A DNA stretch of 64,000 nt from the NCBI RefSeq assembly GCF_000695625.1, contig NZ_JMQI01000045.1, positions 1-64,000 of the forward strand, read 5' to 3'. The DNA comes from Amycolatopsis rifamycinica (GTDB lineage: Bacteria; Actinomycetota; Actinomycetes; Mycobacteriales; Pseudonocardiaceae). The notes under the pieces are model-generated. The model saw only the letters and a list, made by a program, of their open reading frames with translations, was not told the origin of the DNA and made no database searches. The translations under genes were made by a program, and so were the position numbers. Positions 33,533 to 41,813 of the stretch are shown piece after piece (position 1 is the first letter of the stretch; the number at the start of each line of letters is the position of its first letter).

Positions 33533-33642
33533 GGAGGCCTTGAACGGCGGCAGGCCATCCCGGGGCGGGCCGCTTCGAGCGCGCGCGGTGCACGCTGCAA
33601 TGCGGCTGAGGAGGCCTTGAACGCGGGCAGGCCACCCCGAGG
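33488..33642. repeat. 77-bp tandem duplication over the 3' end of the DUF1963 gene
   Basis: The segment 33488-33564 recurs at 33565-33641 with few mismatches, for example GACCGCG against GAGCGCG and CATCCC against CACCCC. The first copy holds the last 14 codons and stop of the DUF1963 gene; the second is a non-coding echo of it. Few differences imply a recent slippage or unequal recombination event. Confidence 0.9.
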
Positions 33643-33654
33643 CACCCGGGGTGG
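33632..33654. terminator. Hairpin between DUF1963 and tex genes
   Basis: An 8-bp stem, CCACCCCG (33632-33639) with CGGGGTGG (33647-33654), and a 7-nt loop. It separates convergent genes and ends 12 bp from the tex stop, so it may terminate both. Confidence 0.7.
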
Positions 33655-33666
33655 CCCGCCGCGGAA

Positions 33667-36057
33667 CTACTTGCCGAACCCGGCCCGCCGGAGCGCGTCG
33701 GCCATGGACCCGCTCGCGTTGCCGCCGCGGTCCCGGCCGCCGCCACCGCCGCCACCGCGCCGGTCGCCGCCGCCACCGCCACCGCTGCCGCCGCGGCGCT
33801 GACCACCCTGGCCGCCCTGACCACCCTGGCCGCGTTCCCGGCGCTCGCCGCCGCCGCGGTTGCCCGAGGCCGCTCCCGGCTCGTCGTCCAGGCGCAGCGT
33901 CAGCGAGATCCGCTTCCGCGGCACGTCGACGTCCAGGACCTTCACCTTCACGATGTCCCCGGGCTTCACGACCTCGCGCGGGTCCTTCACGAAGTTCTTC
34001 GACAGCGCCGAAACGTGCGCCAGCCCGTCCTGGTGGACACCCACGTCGATGAACGCGCCGAACGCCGCCACGTTCGTCACGACCCCCTCCAGGCGCATGC
34101 CCGGCTTCAGGTCCGAGATCTTGTCCACGCCCTCGGCGAACGTCGCCGTCTTGAAGGCCGGGCGGGGGTCGCGGCCGGGCTTGTCCAGCTCCGCCAGGAT
34201 GTCCGTCACCGTCGGGAGACCGAACGTCTCGTCCACGAACTCGGCCGGCCGCAGCGAGGAGAGCGTCCGGGTGTTGCCGATCAGCGCCCGGATGTCGGTG
34301 CCCGTCTTCGACAGGATCCGGCGGACCACCGGGTACGCCTCCGGGTGCACCGCCGACGAGTCGAGCGGGTCGTCGCCGTCCGGGATGCGCAGGAAGCCCG
34401 CGCACTGCTCGAACGCCTTCGGGCCGAGGCGCGCGACCTCCTTCAGCGCCATCCGGGAGCGGAACGGCCCGTTCGTGTCGCGGTGGGCCACGATGTTCTC
34501 CGCCAAGCCCGTCGTGATGCCCGAAACCCGGGTCAGCAGCGGCGCCGACGCCGTGTTGACGTCCACGCCGACCGCGTTCACGCAGTCCTCGACCACCGCG
34601 TCGAGCGAGCGGGACAGCGACACTTCGGACAGGTCGTGCTGGTACTGCCCGACGCCGATCGACTTCGGGTCGATCTTCACCAGCTCGGCCAGCGGGTCCT
34701 GCAGCCGGCGGGCGATCGAGACCGCGCCGCGCAGCGAGACGTCCATGTTCGGCAGTTCCTGCGAAGCGAAGGCCGACGCCGAGTACACCGAAGCGCCCGC
34801 CTCGGACACCACGGCCTTCGTCAGCTTCAGCTCCGGGTGCTTCTTGATCAGCTCGATGGCGAGCTTGTCGGTCTCGCGCGACGCCGTGCCGTTGCCGATG
34901 GAGATCAGCTCGACCTTGTGCCGGGCGCACAGCGCCGCCAGCTCGGCGATCGACTGGTCCCACTTGTTGGCCGGCTGGTGCGGGTAGATGACGTGGGTGT
35001 CGACGACCTTGCCCGTCGCGTCCACCACCGCCACCTTGACCCCGGTCCGGAAGCCCGGGTCGAGGCCCATGGTGGCGCGGGTGCCGGCCGGCGCGGCCAG
35101 CAGCAGGTCGCGCAGGTTGGCCGCGAACACGCGCACGGCGTCGTCCTCGGCCGCCTGGCGCAGCCGCATCCGCAGGTCGATGCCCAGGTGCAGGAGGATC
35201 TTGGTGCGCCACGCCCAGCGCACGGTGTCGCCGAGCCACTTGTCCGCCGGGCGGCCCTGCTGGGCGATGCCGAACTTCGCGGCGATGCGCTGCTCGTACT
35301 CCGTCGGCCCCACCTGGGGCTCGTCCGAAGGCTCGTCCGGCGACATCGTGAGGTCGAGGACCTCCTCCTTCTCGCCGCGCAGCATCGCGAGGATGCGGTG
35401 CGAGGGGAGCTTCGTGTACGGCTCGGAGAAGTCGAAGTAGTCGGAGAACTTCGCGCCTTCCTCCTCCTTGCCCGCGCGAACCTTGGCCACCAGGTGCCCC
35501 TGGCCCCACATCTTCTCGCGCAGCTCGCCGATGAGGTCGGCGTCCTCGGCGAAGCGCTCGACGAGGATCGCGCGAGCGCCGTCGAGCGCGGCCTGCGTGT
35601 CCGCGACGCCCTTGTCGGCGTCGACGAACACCGCGGCCGCGGCCTGCGGGTCGGTGTTCGGGTCGGTCAGCAGGCCGTCGGCCAGCAGCTCGAGACCCGC
35701 CTCGCGCGCGATCATCGCCTTCGTGCGGCGCTTCGGCTTGTAGGGGAGGTAGATGTCCTCGAGCCGCGACTTCGTGTCCGCGGCGAGGATCGACGCCTCG
35801 AGGGCTTCGTCGAGCTTGCCCTGGCTCCGGATGGACTCGAGCACGGCGAGCCGGCGCTCGTCGAGTTCCCGCAGGTAGCGCAGCCGCTCTTCGAGCGTGC
35901 GCAGCTGCGCGTCGTCGAGCATGCCGGTGACTTCCTTGCGGTAGCGCGCGATGAACGGCACGGTCGAACCGCCGTCGAGCAGCTCGACGGCGGCCTTGAC
36001 CTGTCCTTCGCGCACGCCCAGTTCTTCGGCGATCTTCTGCTCGACCGACACGCTCAC
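33667..36057 (-). CDS. tex: Tex family transcription accessory protein with S1 domain
   Basis: A 796-residue RNA-binding protein. Tex N-terminal helices ([25 protein letters not shown], split by order) lead to a YqgF/RuvX-like RNase H-fold domain ([16 protein letters not shown]). Helix-hairpin-helix units follow, with an S1 domain at about 640-715 ([27 protein letters not shown]). The last 65 residues are a Gly/Arg-rich disordered tail before a conserved [11 protein letters not shown] end. Tex acts in transcription or RNA metabolism. The gene stands alone; divergent chitinase promoter lies upstream. Confidence 0.92.
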   Translation of the reverse strand: MSVSVEQKIAEELGVREGQVKAAVELLDGGSTVPFIARYRKEVTGMLDDAQLRTLEERLRYLRELDERRLAVLESIRSQGKLDEALEASILAADTKSRLEDIYLPYKPKRRTKAMIAREAGLELLADGLLTDPNTDPQAAAAVFVDADKGVADTQAALDGARAILVERFAEDADLIGELREKMWGQGHLVAKVRAGKEEEGAKFSDYFDFSEPYTKLPSHRILAMLRGEKEEVLDLTMSPDEPSDEPQVGPTEYEQRIAAKFGIAQQGRPADKWLGDTVRWAWRTKILLHLGIDLRMRLRQAAEDDAVRVFAANLRDLLLAAPAGTRATMGLDPGFRTGVKVAVVDATGKVVDTHVIYPHQPANKWDQSIAELAALCARHKVELISIGNGTASRETDKLAIELIKKHPELKLTKAVVSEAGASVYSASAFASQELPNMDVSLRGAVSIARRLQDPLAELVKIDPKSIGVGQYQHDLSEVSLSRSLDAVVEDCVNAVGVDVNTASAPLLTRVSGITTGLAENIVAHRDTNGPFRSRMALKEVARLGPKAFEQCAGFLRIPDGDDPLDSSAVHPEAYPVVRRILSKTGTDIRALIGNTRTLSSLRPAEFVDETFGLPTVTDILAELDKPGRDPRPAFKTATFAEGVDKISDLKPGMRLEGVVTNVAAFGAFIDVGVHQDGLAHVSALSKNFVKDPREVVKPGDIVKVKVLDVDVPRKRISLTLRLDDEPGAASGNRGGGERRERGQGGQGGQGGQRRGGSGGGGGGDRRGGGGGGGRDRGGNASGSMADALRRAGFGK

Positions 36058-36136
36058 TGCTACACGCTCCTGCTTCGCCTGGTTCCGATCGTCTCATTCT
36101 GCCGTTTCGGGCGCCCCGACTTTCGGATGGGGTTCC

Positions 36137-36163
36137 TTGACATTCAGATTGGTCTAGTCCATT
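36137..36163 (+). promoter_or_regulatory. Chitinase promoter with DasR-like site
   Basis: TTGACA (36137-36142) is a good -35. ATTGGTCTAGTCCATT (36148-36163) sits between -35 and the expected -10 and matches 13 of 16 positions of the Streptomyces dre consensus (AGTGGTCTAGACCACT, from memory). Binding of an N-acetylglucosamine-responsive GntR regulator would block the promoter. Confidence 0.65.
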
Positions 36164-36202
36164 TTGTGGTGACCTGCCTCACCAGTGTCACGGAGGTCGC
36201 CC

Positions 36203-37690
36203 GTGGTCCCCAAGGTTCGCTTCGCTCTGCTTTCCTTACTTTCCGTGGTTTCGCTGTGTCTCGGCGTCACCTTCGTCCTCGCCGGCAGCGCTTCGGCGGC
36301 GAACATCCTGGCCAACCCCGGTTTCGAAGCCGGCACCACGGGCTGGACGTGCACCGGCGCGTCGGCCGCGGTGAGCTCGCCGGTGCACAGCGGGAGCCGC
36401 GCCCTGAACGCGACGCCGTCGTCGTCGGACAACGCCCAGTGCTCCCAGACGCTCACCGTCTCGCCGAACACGGCCTACAAGCTGTCGGCCTGGGTGCAGG
36501 GCAGCTACGTCTACCTGGGTGTTTCCGGCTCGGCGACGACCAGCACGTGGACGCCCGGCACCAGCGGCTACCAGCAGCTGTCGCTGAGCTTCACGACCGG
36601 CTCGAGCACGTCGCTGACGGTGTACCTGCACGGCTGGTACGGCCAGCCGGCGTACTACGCCGACGACGTCAGCCTGGACGGTCCCGGCACCCCGCCGACG
36701 ACCACCCCGACGACGCCGACCACCCCGACGACGCCGACGACCCCGCCCACCACGACCACCACTCCGCCGACGACGACCACGACCCCGCCCACGCAGGGCG
36801 ACCTGCCGAAACACGTCCTGACGGGCTACTGGCAGAACTTTTACAACGGCGCCAAGGCGCTGAAGCTCGCCGACGTCCCGACGAAGTACAACATCATCGC
36901 GGTGTCGTTCGCGGACGCGACCGGCACGCCGGGCGCGGTGAGCTTCACGCTCGACTCAGGCCTGTCTTCGCAGCTCGGCGGCTACACCGACGCCCAGTTC
37001 AAGGCCGACGTCAAGACGGTGCAGGCCCGCGGCCAGAAGGTGATCATCTCGGTCGGCGGCCAGAACGGCACGATCAGCGTCGCCGACTCGACGTCGGCGA
37101 ACAACTTCGCGAACAGCGTGAAGTCGCTGATCGCGAACTACGGCTTCGACGGCGTCGACATCGACCTCGAGAACGGCATCAACGCCACGTACATGGGCCA
37201 GGCGCTGCGCAGCATCTACAACGGCGGCGGCAAGGTCATCACGATGGCGCCGCAGACGATCGACATGCAGTCCACGGCGGGCGGCTACTTCCAGCTGGCG
37301 CTGAACATCAAGGACATCCTGACGATCGTCAACATGCAGTACTACAACTCCGGCTCGATGAACGGCTGCAACGGCAACGTCTATGCGCAGGGAACGGTCG
37401 ACTTCCTGACGGCGCTGGCCTGCATCCAGCTCCAGGGCGGCCTGCGCGCCGACCAGGTCGGCCTCGGCCTCCCGGCGTCCCCGCAGGCGGCGGGCGGCGG
37501 CTACCAGGCCCCGGCCAACACGGTCTCGGCGCTGAACTGCCTGGCCCGCGGAACGTCGTGCGGCTCGTTCAAGCCGTCGGCGACGTACCCGTCGATCCGC
37601 GGCGCGATGACGTGGTCGATCAACTGGGACGCGTCGCAGGGGTACGCGTTCGCCAACACGGTGTCGGCCGGGCTCGCGGGCCTGCCGTAA
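36203..37690 (+). CDS. Secreted GH18 chitinase with N-terminal carbohydrate-binding module
   Basis: A 495-residue secreted chitinase. Signal peptide to about residue 30 (SASA), then a CBM4/9-like beta domain at about 33-155 (NILANPGFEAGTTGWTC). A Thr/Pro linker at about 158-195 is built of PTTP repeats. The GH18 catalytic barrel has GVDIDLENG-type motif D316-G-V-D-I-D-L-E323, with E323 the proton donor and D321 assisting. It cleaves chitin by substrate-assisted catalysis. GTG 36203 is preceded by GGAGG 7 bp upstream; an earlier GTG at 36185 has no such site. A hairpin follows at 37707. Confidence 0.92.
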   Translation: MVPKVRFALLSLLSVVSLCLGVTFVLAGSASAANILANPGFEAGTTGWTCTGASAAVSSPVHSGSRALNATPSSSDNAQCSQTLTVSPNTAYKLSAWVQGSYVYLGVSGSATTSTWTPGTSGYQQLSLSFTTGSSTSLTVYLHGWYGQPAYYADDVSLDGPGTPPTTTPTTPTTPTTPTTPPTTTTTPPTTTTTPPTQGDLPKHVLTGYWQNFYNGAKALKLADVPTKYNIIAVSFADATGTPGAVSFTLDSGLSSQLGGYTDAQFKADVKTVQARGQKVIISVGGQNGTISVADSTSANNFANSVKSLIANYGFDGVDIDLENGINATYMGQALRSIYNGGGKVITMAPQTIDMQSTAGGYFQLALNIKDILTIVNMQYYNSGSMNGCNGNVYAQGTVDFLTALACIQLQGGLRADQVGLGLPASPQAAGGGYQAPANTVSALNCLARGTSCGSFKPSATYPSIRGAMTWSINWDASQGYAFANTVSAGLAGLP

Positions 37691-37706
37691 CCGTGCGCCG
37701 CTGAGC

Positions 37707-37737
37707 GGCCCTCCCGGCGGCGCGGTCCGGGAGGGCC
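37707..37737 (+). terminator. Hairpin terminator downstream of chitinase
   Basis: An 11-bp perfect stem, 37707-37717 against 37727-37737, with a 9-nt loop, beginning 17 bp after the chitinase stop. Confidence 0.85.
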
Positions 37738-37838
37738 TCTTCACGTGTCCGACGTGCTTTGTGGTGTCCGGGGAGCCCGGTATCGTGGAGCGACCGTTGG
37801 CCCGGTTGGGGGAACAGCGGGCGCTGGAAGCGGGCACC

Positions 37839-38468
37839 ATGACCGGACAAGTTCACCATTGGGATGGCTTGCACAGCGCACGCGACGTGGGCACGAGCCG
37901 GGACGGCCCGTCGACGTTGGCGAAGGAGACCGCGCGATTCCTCGACGCGCGCGCGAGGGTGCTGGAGCTCGGCTGCGGCGCGGGATCGGATGCGGCCTAC
38001 TTCGCCCGCGAAGGACACGAAGTGCTGGCTTTGGACTTCTCCGCCGTCGCGATCCGCCGAGCTTCGCGCCACTACGCGGACTCGGGGGTGGAGTTCCGGG
38101 AGGCGGACTTCTCGCGGCCGCTGGATTTCCCGCCCGGATCCTTCGACTTGGTCTATTCGCGTCTCTCCTTGCACTACTTCACGGATGAGGTGACTCGAGC
38201 GCTCGTCGGCGAGCTGGCCAGGGTCCTCGTCCGGAACGGCCGCCTGGTCGTCCTGTGCCGATCCGTCGCCGACCCCCTCTGGGGGCGGGGCGTCAAGATC
38301 GAAGAAGACATGTTCCGCCTCGACGACCACGTTCGCCACTTCTTCTCCGTCGGCTACCTGCGTGAACTCCTCGCCGAGGGGTTCACGCAGGCGGAGGTGA
38401 CCGAGTTCCGGGGAACTGCCTACGGCCGCGAATCGGCCTTCGTCAAGGCCGTCGCCCGGCGGAAGTGA
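37839..38468 (+). CDS. Class I SAM-dependent methyltransferase
   Basis: A 209-residue methyltransferase. VLELGCGAGSDAAYFAREGHEVLALDFS is motif I through the acidic ribose-binding residue, and FDLVYSRLSLHYF is motif IV. Its substrate is not predictable; small-molecule methylases have this shape. The ATG at 37839 gives the usual N-terminus; an upstream GTG in frame gives 235 residues. The stop is 3 bp from the stop of the convergent 38472-39740 gene. It borders the NUDIX/kinase/HIT operon and could be part of that locus. Confidence 0.8.
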   Translation: MTGQVHHWDGLHSARDVGTSRDGPSTLAKETARFLDARARVLELGCGAGSDAAYFAREGHEVLALDFSAVAIRRASRHYADSGVEFREADFSRPLDFPPGSFDLVYSRLSLHYFTDEVTRALVGELARVLVRNGRLVVLCRSVADPLWGRGVKIEEDMFRLDDHVRHFFSVGYLRELLAEGFTQAEVTEFRGTAYGRESAFVKAVARRK

Positions 38469-38471
38469 ACG

Positions 38472-39740
38472 TCATTGCCTGCGGATCCGGGCGAGAGCGA
38501 CCTGGATCAGAACGACCACCGCGGTGGCGATGAAGTTCGGCGCGAGCTCCGTCGCGGTGTGCCGGCTGCTCAGCACCCACGTTGCGGACGTGTACCCGAC
38601 GATCACGGCCGCGGCCAGCCACAGGACCACGTTGGCGAGGCGCGAGTGAGCCAGCTGGGTCGCGGTGTTGATCGTCGTGCCGACCGCGCGCATACGCGGC
38701 GCGTTCGCCAGGCTGACCGAAATCAGCCGCATCAGCTCGCAGATTATGCCGTGCGTCCGGGTGGACTGGGCGTCCCCGGACGACGGGTAGGTGAAACCCG
38801 CCGGTGACTCGATCAGCTTCGCCGCCGCGAGCAGGGGCTGTTGCCAAAGGAAGGAAAAGAACTTCGTCGACGGGAACAGGCGCAGGGTCAGCTCGATCAG
38901 GTAGAGCTGCCACGGTATCCGGACGTAGTACTGCCGCCGGCCGGCGGTGTACTCGTAATTCGCCTCCGCGGGCGAAGACATCTGGGTGCGGAGGGCGGCG
39001 ACCAGTCTTCGGTGTTCCTCCTTGAGGAACGCGCGATGGGTCCTGAGCCTGATCGTCGCGACGACCGTGAGGGCGAAGATTCGCCCGTAGGGGTTTTCCT
39101 CGCCGGACGCGGATCGAAGATGCCGGACCAGTGCCTCGACATCGCTCTCCTTCGCCGGAATGGCCGCGGCTGAGAGAGCGCGTAGGACGTGCGCGGTGGC
39201 CAGTGGATCGAACGAGCTCGCGCTGTTGTCGAGGCGAGTGCCCCAGCCCCCGCCGGACAAGCGTGCCGCTTCGATGCGCCCGATCAGTTCTTGCAGGTGG
39301 GTGTCGCGTCCGAGCACGGTGACCGGCACGCGGGAGAGCGCGAAAACGACATCGGCCGACTTGAACGTGTCGAGCCGTTCCACGGCTATGCGCCGGGAAA
39401 CCTCGATCGCCTCTTCCGGGTCCGCGGCCAGGTCCGGCTCGATGGTCTCGCGGTGGCGAAGGTAGTCGACCAGTGCTTGCAGCTTCCGCACCCCGTCCGG
39501 GTCCGGTGTGCAGCTGAGCACGAGAACCGCCGCGGCGGTGCCGAAGAGGCCGCGTTGCTCGAATCCGAACCGGTCGAGGTACTGACCCGCCGCGATCATG
39601 CCGTGGGGTAGTCCACGGATCTGGGCGCCGCTTTCCAGGAGCAGATCGAACCTGGCCCGGATCGCGGACATCGTGGCATCCGCGAGGTCTTCGTCGATGC
39701 ACCGGTAGCGTCGTGTCGTTCGGAGCAGTTCCGACTTCAT
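38472..39740 (-). CDS. Unknown protein: toroid-like region plus two C-terminal membrane helices
   Basis: A 422-residue protein, last of a four-gene operon, whose ATG overlaps the HIT gene stop (ATGA). Residues 1-320 are mostly helical. They include RGLFGTAAAVLVLSC at about 65 and SGGGWGTRLDNSASSFDPLA at about 160, followed by THAHVLRALS-like helices; the second block resembles the QW/GGWG repeats of alpha/alpha toroids such as terpene cyclase and prenyltransferase beta folds. Two membrane helices lie near residues 368-388 and 398-417. I do not recognise a family. It may be a membrane-tethered effector or sensor for the soluble nucleotide enzymes upstream. Confidence 0.75.
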   Translation of the reverse strand: MKSELLRTTRRYRCIDEDLADATMSAIRARFDLLLESGAQIRGLPHGMIAAGQYLDRFGFEQRGLFGTAAAVLVLSCTPDPDGVRKLQALVDYLRHRETIEPDLAADPEEAIEVSRRIAVERLDTFKSADVVFALSRVPVTVLGRDTHLQELIGRIEAARLSGGGWGTRLDNSASSFDPLATAHVLRALSAAAIPAKESDVEALVRHLRSASGEENPYGRIFALTVVATIRLRTHRAFLKEEHRRLVAALRTQMSSPAEANYEYTAGRRQYYVRIPWQLYLIELTLRLFPSTKFFSFLWQQPLLAAAKLIESPAGFTYPSSGDAQSTRTHGIICELMRLISVSLANAPRMRAVGTTINTATQLAHSRLANVVLWLAAAVIVGYTSATWVLSSRHTATELAPNFIATAVVVLIQVALARIRRQ

Positions 39741-40363
39741 CCGGCCGCCTGGTTCGCGAAGTCGTGGAACAGCGCCAAGGTGGCTCTGACGTTGGCTTCA
39801 CCGGGAAACGCGGCGTAGTCCCAGAGATCCGGCTGCCCGATCGCCGTGGCCAGCCGCCGCCGGAAGTACTGAGGTATTCCCACGTCTTCGACGAGGGCGC
39901 AGGTGCTCCCGGTCGAGCCCAGCATGAGGTAGGGCCGCTCCCGCCAGCCGTCCGAGTGCTCCAGCAACATCGTGGGAGCGTCGGAGGAGTGAGCCGCTGC
40001 CGGAGCGGGGAGCTGCAAGCCGTACGAGCCGGGGACGACGTGGAGGTGCGCGTGGTCGACGCAGGCTGACGTGGGGAACGAAGGAGTCGGCACGCCTCCG
40101 TGTTCCCAGTAGGTCAACTCTCCCAGGCGGTCGCTGAGGCACGCGAGAGCTTGCCTCAGGAAATCGGCGAATCCGGACTCCGGGGAAGCGGCGCACAGGT
40201 TGGGCACGTGATCCGCGGGGCAGATGAGGACGTAGCCCGCTACGAGAGCGCCCACGCCGGGCAGGACGCAACCGCGCCCCGGCTGGAGCAGCAGCGGCTG
40301 ATCGGTCCACGGCGGCTCCCGGTCGTGAAGTGCCCGGCAGATGAAGCAGTCATCCCGATGCAT
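39737..40363 (-). CDS. HIT-domain protein (nucleotidyl hydrolase/transferase-like)
   Basis: A 208-residue protein with CFIC near the N-terminus and CVDHAHLHVVP at about 101-111, a His-X-His-X-His triad motif. HIT enzymes hydrolyse or transfer nucleoside monophosphates through a His-linked intermediate (Hint, Fhit, GalT). The long C-terminal extension (about 95 residues after the triad) is beyond a minimal Hint, which is about 110-140 residues. It follows the kinase-like gene by 6 bp and overlaps the membrane protein gene. Nucleotide ligand not known. Confidence 0.82.
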   Translation of the reverse strand: MHRDDCFICRALHDREPPWTDQPLLLQPGRGCVLPGVGALVAGYVLICPADHVPNLCAASPESGFADFLRQALACLSDRLGELTYWEHGGVPTPSFPTSACVDHAHLHVVPGSYGLQLPAPAAAHSSDAPTMLLEHSDGWRERPYLMLGSTGSTCALVEDVGIPQYFRRRLATAIGQPDLWDYAAFPGEANVRATLALFHDFANQAAG

Positions 40364-40369
40364 GGTGCT

Positions 40370-40984
40370 TCACCGCCTCGAACCGGCTTCGAGAAGTGCT
40401 TCGAGACGGCGCATGAGCACCGGCTGGAATTCCCGGATGCCGGCATCGGACGCCGCGATGGAGGTCTCGGCGATGTACGCCGAGTTGTCGATGTGCAGGT
40501 CGAACAGCGTCGGGTCGTAGCCGAACCGGATGCCGTACAGTCGCGCGAACTGCCTCCGCGCGAAGCCGTCCTTGCGGCGTATGACCTTTGCCGCCTGGCG
40601 TCCGGACAGGTGTTCGTGGTGACGCAAACCGGAGACCGCGCACTTCCTCGTGCGAGCTGTCCGGCTGGAGCCGAGCCACAACCGGACGGCCGATGCCGAC
40701 CGGTAAAGCCAGGGCTGGAGCCAGGCGTCCACGATGATCGACGAGCCGCTCGAGACCATTTCGAGCATGCGACGGTCCGCTTCGATGTCGATGGCCCGGT
40801 TCCGCCGCCGGATGTCGTCCTGTTCGGGTGTCCAGTCGCGCGAACCGTTCACCGCGGTCAGCTCCTTCATGACCGGCGACATGTCGAGGTAGGTCCACCC
40901 GAGTTCGGCGGCGGCCAGCCGCGCGTGGGTCGTCTTCCCGGCCGCGGTCCACCCGGAGATGAGCACCTTGTTCTTGCGGGCCAC
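40370..40984 (-). CDS. P-loop nucleotide-kinase-like protein (CMP-kinase family related)
   Basis: A 204-residue P-loop protein with Walker A ISGWTAAGKTTHARLAA, LDMSPVMKELT and the segment RRKDGFARRQFARLYGIRFGYDPTLFDLHIDNSAYI. The latter matches the lid and C-terminal pattern (RDxxR...YG.D..D..L.IDNS) of cytidylate-kinase-like enzymes. It probably phosphorylates a nucleoside monophosphate or analogue. GTG 40984 is preceded by GGGGGAAAG. It lies 18 bp after the NUDIX gene and 6 bp before the HIT gene, so it should be co-expressed with them. Confidence 0.8.
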   Translation of the reverse strand: MARKNKVLISGWTAAGKTTHARLAAAELGWTYLDMSPVMKELTAVNGSRDWTPEQDDIRRRNRAIDIEADRRMLEMVSSGSSIIVDAWLQPWLYRSASAVRLWLGSSRTARTRKCAVSGLRHHEHLSGRQAAKVIRRKDGFARRQFARLYGIRFGYDPTLFDLHIDNSAYIAETSIAASDAGIREFQPVLMRRLEALLEAGSRR

Positions 40985-41002
40985 CTTTCCCCCTCTGGTC
41001 GG

Positions 41003-41428
41003 CTATGCCCGGAAGTTCACGACCTCTTTCACGACGTACTCCTGGTCGGAGATCAGGGGTAGGTCGAGTGCGCTCGACAGCGGAACCCACCGGACGTCCG
41101 AAAGGAAGTCCTCGGCGTCGTTGTTCTCGCGGCTCACGGTGCCGGATTCGACCTCGCAGAACCTCGCGACGGCGACGACCTTCACCGGTTCGCCCGTCGT
41201 CCGCATGTCCCATTCCCACATGTGCACCAGACGTCCCGGAGTGACCTTGAGCCCGACCTCTTCCCAGACTTCGCGGCGAAGTGCGTCATCGAGCGACTCG
41301 TCGCCGTTCAAACCACCGCCGGGCAGTTCCCACCGGTTCGGGTTGTTCGGGTCGAGGTCGCTCTTCCGCACGAGCAGCAACTCTTGCTGTCTGAGGATAA
41401 CCGCTTTTTGGGCGAACCGGAGTTTCAT
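41003..41428 (-). CDS. NUDIX hydrolase
   Basis: A 141-residue NUDIX protein whose box GGGLNGDESLDD through RREVWEEVGL gives the Gx5Ex7REUxEExGU pattern in full, so it should be active. It hydrolyses a nucleoside diphosphate linked to another group. ATG 41428 follows AAGGGA; the longer frame lacks this. First gene of the operon NUDIX, kinase-like, HIT and membrane protein. Upstream lies a 385-bp AT-richer spacer with two inverted repeats. Confidence 0.87.
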   Translation of the reverse strand: MKLRFAQKAVILRQQELLLVRKSDLDPNNPNRWELPGGGLNGDESLDDALRREVWEEVGLKVTPGRLVHMWEWDMRTTGEPVKVVAVARFCEVESGTVSRENNDAEDFLSDVRWVPLSSALDLPLISDQEYVVKEVVNFRA

Positions 41429-41637
41429 GGCGCTGATCCCTTGGTCGTCAACTTCACGTCGTCGGCGGGGCGATGCGGGTGCCCTGACTGAGTCGTCTGG
41501 CCCGTCGAGAATGTTGCACCCTATCAATACTTCCTTCGGGTGTCTTCGCCTTGGTGATCACGGCGCGATTGCCTACCGGCTGTGACCTGGGCACGGCGAG
41601 GCGCACCGCTCCGGATGGCCATTTCCGTACGATTCGA

Positions 41638-41663
41638 GCATTTCGCCTCGAAATTCGAAATGC
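41638..41663. repeat. Inverted repeat GCATTTCG...CGAAATGC
   Basis: Perfect 8-bp arms (41638-41645 and 41656-41663) with a 10-bp spacer. Could be a terminator for the GMC gene or an operator for the NUDIX operon. Confidence 0.7.
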
Positions 41664-41710
41664 ACACCGCCGGGTGACGACAAATCACGTCGGAACTACT
41701 GACGGTACTC

Positions 41711-41727
41711 GATCAATCGTATTGATC
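41711..41727. promoter_or_regulatory. Palindromic operator-like site GATCAAT-CGT-ATTGATC
   Basis: Perfect 7-bp arms with a 3-bp spacer, 283 bp upstream of the NUDIX start. AT-rich and symmetric as for a dimeric repressor, but the regulator is unknown. Confidence 0.5.
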
Positions 41728-41813
41728 GGGTCAAGCGATCGGTGGGTCAGGTACAGCTGGCGCGTCGGCGACTGAACCTTCGTCACGGTTCGTAGGCGGT
41801 CGTGAGGAGGCCG

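Larger units (their letters stand above)
41429..41813. other. AT-richer intergenic region upstream of the NUDIX operon
   Basis: A 385-bp region with no supportable gene, noticeably lower in GC than anything around it. It contains two perfect inverted repeats, listed separately. It must hold the promoter of the NUDIX operon and the end of the GMC oxidoreductase transcript. Confidence 0.6.

Noticed and set aside
31757-36097. A 1446-codon minus-strand open frame
   Set aside because: Its composition is Arg/Gly/Ala-rich without domains. The tex gene occupies the true frame on this strand, and the 31001-33532 genes are on the other.
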